Made by a program: the position numbers and the translations under genes. Below are positions 59,276-64,000 of a DNA stretch of 64,000 nt, in pieces (position 1 is the stretch's first letter; each line of letters begins with the position of its first letter). Location: NCBI RefSeq assembly GCF_051433195.1, contig NZ_JBHMFT010000022.1:1-64000 (forward strand), written 5' to 3'. This DNA is from Falsiroseomonas sp051433195. GTDB taxonomy: Bacteria > Pseudomonadota > Alphaproteobacteria > Acetobacterales > Acetobacteraceae. Under the pieces are notes generated by a model. It was not told the origin of the DNA, did not search any database, and saw only the letters and a list, made by a program, of their open reading frames with translations.

Positions 59276-60766
59276 ATGGCAGCCGTTACCGAAACCATCG
59301 AAGCCGTACAGGCCGTCGCGGACTCCGGCTACAAGTGGGGTTTCGAGACCGACATCGAGATGGACTTCGCGCCGAAGGGGTTGAACGAGGACATCGTTCG
59401 CTTCATCAGCGCGAAGAAGAAGGAGCCCGCCTGGCTGCTGGACTGGCGGCTGAAGGCGTATCGCCATTGGCTGACCATGGAAGTGCCGCACTGGGCCGCC
59501 GTCAGCCATCCGCCGATCGATTTCCAGGACGCGTTCTATTATGCGGCACCGAAGCAGGGCCCGAAGTCGCTGGACGAGGTCGATCCGGAGCTTCTGAAGA
59601 CCTACGCCAAGCTCGGCATTCCGCTGAAGGAACAGGCGATCCTCGCGGGTGTCGAGGGCGCGGGCGATACGCCGGCGGAAGGGCGGATGCCGGTTGCCGT
59701 CGATGCGGTGTTCGACAGCGTCTCCGTCGCCACATCCTACAAGGAGCGGCTGGCGAAGGACGGGATCGTGTTCTGCGCGATCAGCGAGGCGGTGCACACG
59801 CATCCGGAGCTGATCAAGCAATACCTCGGCTCCGTCGTGCCACAGGGCGACAACTACTATGCGGCGCTGAACAGCGCGGTCTTCACGGATGGCAGCTTCG
59901 TCTACATCCCGAAGGGCGTGCGCTGCCCGATGGAGCTGTCCACCTATTTCCGCATCAACGCGAAGAGCACGGGCCAGTTCGAGCGCACGCTGATCATCGC
60001 GGACGAGGGCAGCACGGTCAGCTACCTCGAAGGCTGTACCGCGCCGATGCGCGACGAGAACCAGCTGCATGCGGCGGTGGTGGAACTGGTGGCGCTGGAC
60101 GATGCCAGCATCAAGTACAGCACGGTGCAGAACTGGTACCCCGGCGATGCCGAGGGCAAGGGCGGCATCTACAACTTCGTCACCAAGCGGGCGGCCTGCC
60201 GCGGCAAGCGCAGCAAGGTGTCCTGGACGCAGGTGGAGACCGGTTCGGCCATCACCTGGAAGTATCCGTCCTGCCTGCTGATCGGTGACGACAGCGTCGG
60301 CGAGTTCTATTCGGTGGCGATCACCAACAACCGCCAGCAGGCGGATACCGGCACCAAGATGTTCCACATTGGCGCGCGCACGCGCAGCACGATCGTGAGC
60401 AAGGGCATCTCCGCCGGGCGTGGCCAGAACACCTATCGTGGCCTGGTGAAGATCAGCCCGAAGGCGGCCGGCGCGCGCAACTTCACGCAGTGCGACAGCC
60501 TGCTGATCGGCGACCAGTGCGGGGCGCATACCGTGCCCTACATCGAGAATCGCTGCATGACGGCGAAGGTGGAGCATGAGGCGACGACCAGCCGGATCGC
60601 GGAGGACCAGCTGTTCTACTGCCGGTCCCGCGGCCTGACGCAGGAAGACGCCGTCGGCATGATCGTCAACGGCTTCTGCCGCGAGGTGCTGAAGGAGTTG
60701 CCGATGGAATTCGCGGTGGAAGCGCAGAAGCTGCTGCAGATCAGTCTTGAAGGATCGGTGGGTTAA
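59276..60766 (+). CDS. sufB: Fe-S cluster assembly scaffold protein SufB
   Basis: 496-aa core scaffold of the SUF system; it works in the SufBC2D complex that builds Fe-S clusters in the cytoplasm. Characteristic segments are GYKWGFETDIEMDFAPKGLNEDIVRFIS, PKGVRCPMELSTYFRIN, EGCTAPMRDENQLHAAVVELVA and QNWYPGDAEGKGGIYNFVTKR. The cluster- and sulfur-handling Cys occurs in FTQCDSLLIGDQCGAHTVPYIENR. The first gene after the regulator; sufC starts 2 nt after its stop. Confidence 0.97.
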   Translation: MAAVTETIEAVQAVADSGYKWGFETDIEMDFAPKGLNEDIVRFISAKKKEPAWLLDWRLKAYRHWLTMEVPHWAAVSHPPIDFQDAFYYAAPKQGPKSLDEVDPELLKTYAKLGIPLKEQAILAGVEGAGDTPAEGRMPVAVDAVFDSVSVATSYKERLAKDGIVFCAISEAVHTHPELIKQYLGSVVPQGDNYYAALNSAVFTDGSFVYIPKGVRCPMELSTYFRINAKSTGQFERTLIIADEGSTVSYLEGCTAPMRDENQLHAAVVELVALDDASIKYSTVQNWYPGDAEGKGGIYNFVTKRAACRGKRSKVSWTQVETGSAITWKYPSCLLIGDDSVGEFYSVAITNNRQQADTGTKMFHIGARTRSTIVSKGISAGRGQNTYRGLVKISPKAAGARNFTQCDSLLIGDQCGAHTVPYIENRCMTAKVEHEATTSRIAEDQLFYCRSRGLTQEDAVGMIVNGFCREVLKELPMEFAVEAQKLLQISLEGSVG

Positions 60767-60768
60767 TC

Positions 60769-61518
60769 ATGTTGAAGATTGAAAATCTGCACGCGACGGT
60801 CGATGGCAAGCAGATCCTCAACGGTGTCAACCTGACCATTCCGGCGGGTGAGGTCCATGCGATCATGGGGCCGAACGGCTCCGGCAAGTCCACGCTGTCC
60901 TACGTGCTGGCGGGCCGCGACGGCTATGAGGTGACGGAAGGCTCCGTCACCTTCGGCGACGTCGACCTGCTGGCGATGGAGCCGGAGGAGCGCGCCGTGG
61001 CCGGCGTGTTCCTCGCCTTCCAGGCGCCGGTCGAGCTGCCGGGCGTGGGCAACGCCAACTTCCTGCGCACGGCGCTGAACGCGGTGCGCCGCGCGAAGGG
61101 CGAGGGCGAGATCGACGCGATGCAGTTCCTCAAGCTGGCGCGCGCCCGCATGAAGGTGCTGAACATGTCGGACGACATGCTGAAGCGGCCGGTGAATGTC
61201 GGCTTCTCCGGCGGCGAGAAGAAGCGCAACGAGATGCTGCAGATGGCGCTGCTGTCGCCGCGGCTTGCGCTGCTGGACGAGACCGACAGCGGGCTCGACA
61301 TCGATGCGCTGAAGCTGGTGTCGGATACGGTGAACAGCCTGCGCGGGCCGGACTTCTCCGCGCTGGTCATCACCCACTACCAGCGGCTGCTGAACCACAT
61401 CGTGCCGGATGCGGTGCACGTCCTGTCGGGCGGCCGCATCATCAAGTCCGGTGGGCCGGAACTGGCGCAGGAGCTGGAGAAGTCCGGCTACGGCGCGATC
61501 CAGGCGGCCGCCGCATGA
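60769..61518 (+). CDS. sufC: Fe-S cluster assembly ATPase SufC
   Basis: 249-aa ABC-type ATPase of the SufBC2D complex. Walker A is GPNGSGKSTLSYVLAG, the signature is GFSGGEKKRNEMLQMALL, and Walker B is LALLDETDSGLDIDALK, with a switch His in VITHYQRLL. The ETDSGLD and SGGEKKRNE forms are diagnostic for SufC. Its stop overlaps the sufD ATG (ATGA). Confidence 0.98.
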   Translation: MLKIENLHATVDGKQILNGVNLTIPAGEVHAIMGPNGSGKSTLSYVLAGRDGYEVTEGSVTFGDVDLLAMEPEERAVAGVFLAFQAPVELPGVGNANFLRTALNAVRRAKGEGEIDAMQFLKLARARMKVLNMSDDMLKRPVNVGFSGGEKKRNEMLQMALLSPRLALLDETDSGLDIDALKLVSDTVNSLRGPDFSALVITHYQRLLNHIVPDAVHVLSGGRIIKSGGPELAQELEKSGYGAIQAAAA

Positions 61519-62825
61519 CCGCCGTGACCAGCACCGGGCCCGCCGCCTTCCTCGGGCGGCATGAGGGGTTGCGCGGCCGGATGCCCGGCGCATCCCTGCC
61601 TTGGGTGGAGGCGCTGCGTGGGCGCAGCGCGGAGGCCTTCCGCGCGCAGGGTTTCCCGACGCGGCGCGTCGAGGCGTGGAAGTACACCGACCTCGCGCCG
61701 GTTTCCGCCACCGTGTTCGGCGAGCCGCTGACCGGCGTGGACGATGCGCTGGCGCTGCCGCTGGCGACGCGGCCGCGGGCGGTGTTCATCGATGGGCGGT
61801 TCCGCGCGGATCTCTCGACTTTGGAGGGGCTGTCCTACACGGCGGAGAACCTCGCCTGGGCACTGCCCGAGCTTGAGCAGCGCCTGGGTGCGCTGGCACG
61901 GCCGGAGGAGCATTCGCTGGCGGCGCTGAACGGGATGCTGTTCGAGGATGGTCTGGTCATCACCGTGCCGGATGGCGTCGCGGCCGGCGTGCTGGAACTG
62001 GTGTCCTTCGCCACCGAGAGCGATCGCGCGCCGGCCTTCCATCCGCGCCACCTGGTGCGGCTGGGGGCCGGTGCCTCGTTGACGCTGGTGGAGACGGCGG
62101 CGGGCCCGACCCGCGCGCGCTACCTGCACAATCCGGTCTTCGAGATCGAGGTGGCCGAGAGGGCGCGGATGAGCCACGGCCGGCTGCAGCAGGAGGGGCG
62201 GGAGGCGTTCTTCCTGTCCACCGTCTATGCCCGCGTGCAGGCCGGCGGCACCTACGACAACTTCACGCTGAACGCCGGCGCGAAGCTGGCGCGCAACGAG
62301 ATTCATGTGGCGCTGTGCGGCCCGAAGGCCGAATGCCACATGAACGGCGCGCAGCTTCTGGCCGATGGGCAGCATGCGGATACGACGACGGCACTGGACC
62401 ATGCGGCGCCGGATTGCTCGTCCCGCCAGACCTACAAGACGGTGTTGTCCGGCAAGTCCCGCGGCGTGTTCCAGGGCAAGATCCTGGTGCGGCAGGTGGC
62501 GCAGAAGACGGATGGCTACCAGATGAACCAGGCGCTGCTGCTGTCCCCGGAAGCGGAGATCGACAGCAAGCCGCAGCTGGAAATCTACGCCGACGACGTG
62601 AAGTGCAGCCACGGCGCCACGGTGGGCGAGCTGGACGCGGAGCAGATCTTCTTCCTGCGCTCCCGCGGCATTCCGCTGGAACAGGCGCGCGCCATCCTGG
62701 TCGAGGCCTTCCTGGTCGAGGCGGTGGACGCCGTCGCCGACGAACATATCCGCGAGGCGCTGTCGGGTGCCGTCACCGGCTGGTGGCAGCGCCAGGGCAT
62801 CGCCGGCGGGATCGAGGCCGCGTGA
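61515..62825 (+). CDS. sufD: Fe-S cluster assembly protein SufD
   Basis: 436-aa SufB-related partner in the SufBC2D scaffold. VEAWKYTDLAPV near residue 55 is the typical opening of the core. LHNPVFEIEVAERARMSHGRLQQEGREAFFL and the C-terminal PQLEIYADDVKCSHGATVGELDAEQIFFLRSRGI, with its Cys and His, are diagnostic of the family. It overlaps sufC by 4 nt and sufS by 1 nt. Confidence 0.97.
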   Translation: MTAVTSTGPAAFLGRHEGLRGRMPGASLPWVEALRGRSAEAFRAQGFPTRRVEAWKYTDLAPVSATVFGEPLTGVDDALALPLATRPRAVFIDGRFRADLSTLEGLSYTAENLAWALPELEQRLGALARPEEHSLAALNGMLFEDGLVITVPDGVAAGVLELVSFATESDRAPAFHPRHLVRLGAGASLTLVETAAGPTRARYLHNPVFEIEVAERARMSHGRLQQEGREAFFLSTVYARVQAGGTYDNFTLNAGAKLARNEIHVALCGPKAECHMNGAQLLADGQHADTTTALDHAAPDCSSRQTYKTVLSGKSRGVFQGKILVRQVAQKTDGYQMNQALLLSPEAEIDSKPQLEIYADDVKCSHGATVGELDAEQIFFLRSRGIPLEQARAILVEAFLVEAVDAVADEHIREALSGAVTGWWQRQGIAGGIEAA

Positions 62826-64000
62826 TGGACGGGCACATGTCGCCGCCGCTGAACCTGGACCGGGTGCGGGCGGATTTTCCGATCCTGTCGGAGACCGTGC
62901 GCGGCAAGCCCTTCACCTTCCTCGACAGCGGCGCCTCGGCGCAGAAGCCGCGGCAGGTGATCGGGGCGATGGTGCGGATGATGGAGACGGCCTACGCCAA
63001 CGTCCATCGCGGCGCCTACCACATGAGCGAGCAGGCGACCGAGGCGTATGAAGCCGCGCGCGGCGCCGTCGCCGCGTTCCTGAATGCCGGCGATGTCCGG
63101 GAGATCATCTTCACCGGCAGCAGCACCAACGCCATCAACCTGGTGGCGCACAGCTATGGCCGCGGCGTGCTGAAGCCGGGCCAGGCAGTGGTGATCTCCG
63201 AGATGGAGCATCACGCCAACATCGTGCCGTGGCAGATGCTGCGCGACGCGCATGGGGTGGAGCTGCGCGTGGCGCGGATCACCGATGCCGGGGAGCTGGA
63301 CCTCGACGACCTCGCGGCGAAGCTGGCCGATGGCAAGGTCGGGCTGGTCGCGATCACGCATATGTCCAATGTGCTCGGGACGGTGACGCCGGCGGCGCAG
63401 ATCGCGCGCATGGCGCATGAGACCGGCGCGAAGGTGCTGTTCGACGGCAGCCAGGCGGCGGTGCACCGGCGCGTGGACGTGCGCGAGATCGATGCGGATT
63501 TCTACGTCTTCACCGGGCACAAGCTGTACGGCCCGACCGGCATCGGCGTGCTGTATGCCAAGGGTGAATTGCAGCAGGCGATGCCGCCCTTCCTGGGTGG
63601 CGGCGACATGATCGCCGAAGTGTCTTTCGAACGATCCGTCTGGGCGCCCTACCCGGCAAAATTCGAGGCCGGGACGCCCCCGATCATCGAGGCGATCGGC
63701 CTGCACGCCGCGATCGACTACGTGAACGGCATCGGCATGGCGGCGATCGAGGCGCATGAGCGGGCGCTGGTGGACCGGGCCATGGCGAGGCTGCCGCAGA
63801 TCGAGGGCGTGACGCTGCTCGGCCGTGCGCAGGACCGTGGCGGCGTCTTCGCCTTCGCCATCGACGCGGCCCATGCGCATGACGTGGCGACGCTGCTGGA
63901 CCGCGCCGGCATCGCGGTGCGTTCCGGCCGCCACTGCGCCGAGCCGCTGCATGCGCGCTTCGATGTCGAGAGCACCTGCCGCGCCTCCTTCGGGCTCTAC
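62825..64000 (+). CDS. sufS: Cysteine desulfurase SufS (C-terminus cut by window edge)
   Basis: PLP enzyme that removes sulfur from cysteine for Fe-S assembly. The 392 codons seen run from ATG 62825 to the edge with no stop. The PLP lysine lies in YVFTGHKLYGPTGIGVLYA. AYANVHRGAYHMSEQAT and EMEHHANIVPWQ are typical. The persulfide Cys is in RSGRHCAEPL, as in SufS-type (group II) desulfurases. The reading frame is complete apart from roughly the last 15-25 residues. sufE or sufU, if present, lies beyond the window. Confidence 0.97.
   Translation, partial: MDGHMSPPLNLDRVRADFPILSETVRGKPFTFLDSGASAQKPRQVIGAMVRMMETAYANVHRGAYHMSEQATEAYEAARGAVAAFLNAGDVREIIFTGSSTNAINLVAHSYGRGVLKPGQAVVISEMEHHANIVPWQMLRDAHGVELRVARITDAGELDLDDLAAKLADGKVGLVAITHMSNVLGTVTPAAQIARMAHETGAKVLFDGSQAAVHRRVDVREIDADFYVFTGHKLYGPTGIGVLYAKGELQQAMPPFLGGGDMIAEVSFERSVWAPYPAKFEAGTPPIIEAIGLHAAIDYVNGIGMAAIEAHERALVDRAMARLPQIEGVTLLGRAQDRGGVFAFAIDAAHAHDVATLLDRAGIAVRSGRHCAEPLHARFDVESTCRASFGLY

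Noticed and set aside
1..64000. CRISPR arrays, IS elements, prophage, rRNA
   Set aside because: No regularly spaced repeats, transposase or phage genes, or rRNA-like sequence were recognised by reading the window.

Overview
The window is a very GC-rich chromosomal segment. Coding density is close to 100 %, third positions are GC-saturated, and GTG/TTG starts and 1-4 nt gene overlaps are frequent. The gene set points to an aerobic alphaproteobacterium, most likely of the Acetobacteraceae (Roseomonas-like). The supporting genes are a class I PHA synthase, an HWE-type histidine kinase, class II fructose-bisphosphatase, a sufBCDS operon led by an Rrf2 regulator, a MsnO8-type flavin monooxygenase and an atypical PEP carboxylase. 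That placement is inference. No phage, IS element, CRISPR array or rRNA was seen. The left edge cuts a class A penicillin-binding protein and looks like a poor-quality contig end; the right edge cuts sufS.

Layout. 1-10.9 kb: PBP1A, a LysR-GMC oxidoreductase pair, a DoxX protein, dUTPase, an epimerase-methyltransferase pair, two small exported proteins, a peptide-type ABC binding protein, a serine beta-lactamase/esterase and two small charged proteins. 11-14.6 kb: tRNA-Arg(CCT), then a ParD-like ribbon-helix-helix domain fused to five PAS domains and an HWE kinase, then a lipoprotein. 14.6-27.2 kb: housekeeping metabolism (CPA1 antiporter, PHA synthase, AlaC-like aminotransferase, homoserine dehydrogenase, GlpX, RecJ, flavin monooxygenase, guanine-deaminase-like enzyme). 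27.2-31.7 kb: DUF445 protein, a Zur-box-controlled 39-aa ORF plus znuCB, then small proteins. 31.9-35.1 kb: a nucleotide-sugar cassette (RfbB, an epimerase with Asn in place of the catalytic Tyr, a DegT aminotransferase).

35.2-40.1 kb: an M81 peptidase divergent from a PEP-carboxylase-family protein with altered active-site residues. 40.1-49.5 kb: a lipid-linked sugar module (ArnC/GtrB-like GT2, small EmrE-type flippase subunit, methyltransferase, divergent GT-C membrane protein), then a MaoC-type hydratase, two tandem EamA transporters and an MBL hydrolase. 49.5-57.8 kb: a five-gene leftward operon for a CoA-linked organic acid (SDR, acyl-CoA dehydrogenase, ADP-forming acyl-CoA synthetase-like protein, nitroreductase, NUDIX), divergent from an SsuABC/NrtABCD-like uptake system. 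57.8-64 kb: an alpha/beta hydrolase and the rrf2-sufBCDS operon.

The most unusual items are the RHH-PAS-HWE kinase fusion, the Zur site abutting the start codon of a predicted leaderless small membrane ORF, the active-site changes in the PEP-carboxylase-like protein, and the two sugar modules, which may act together on one surface glycan.
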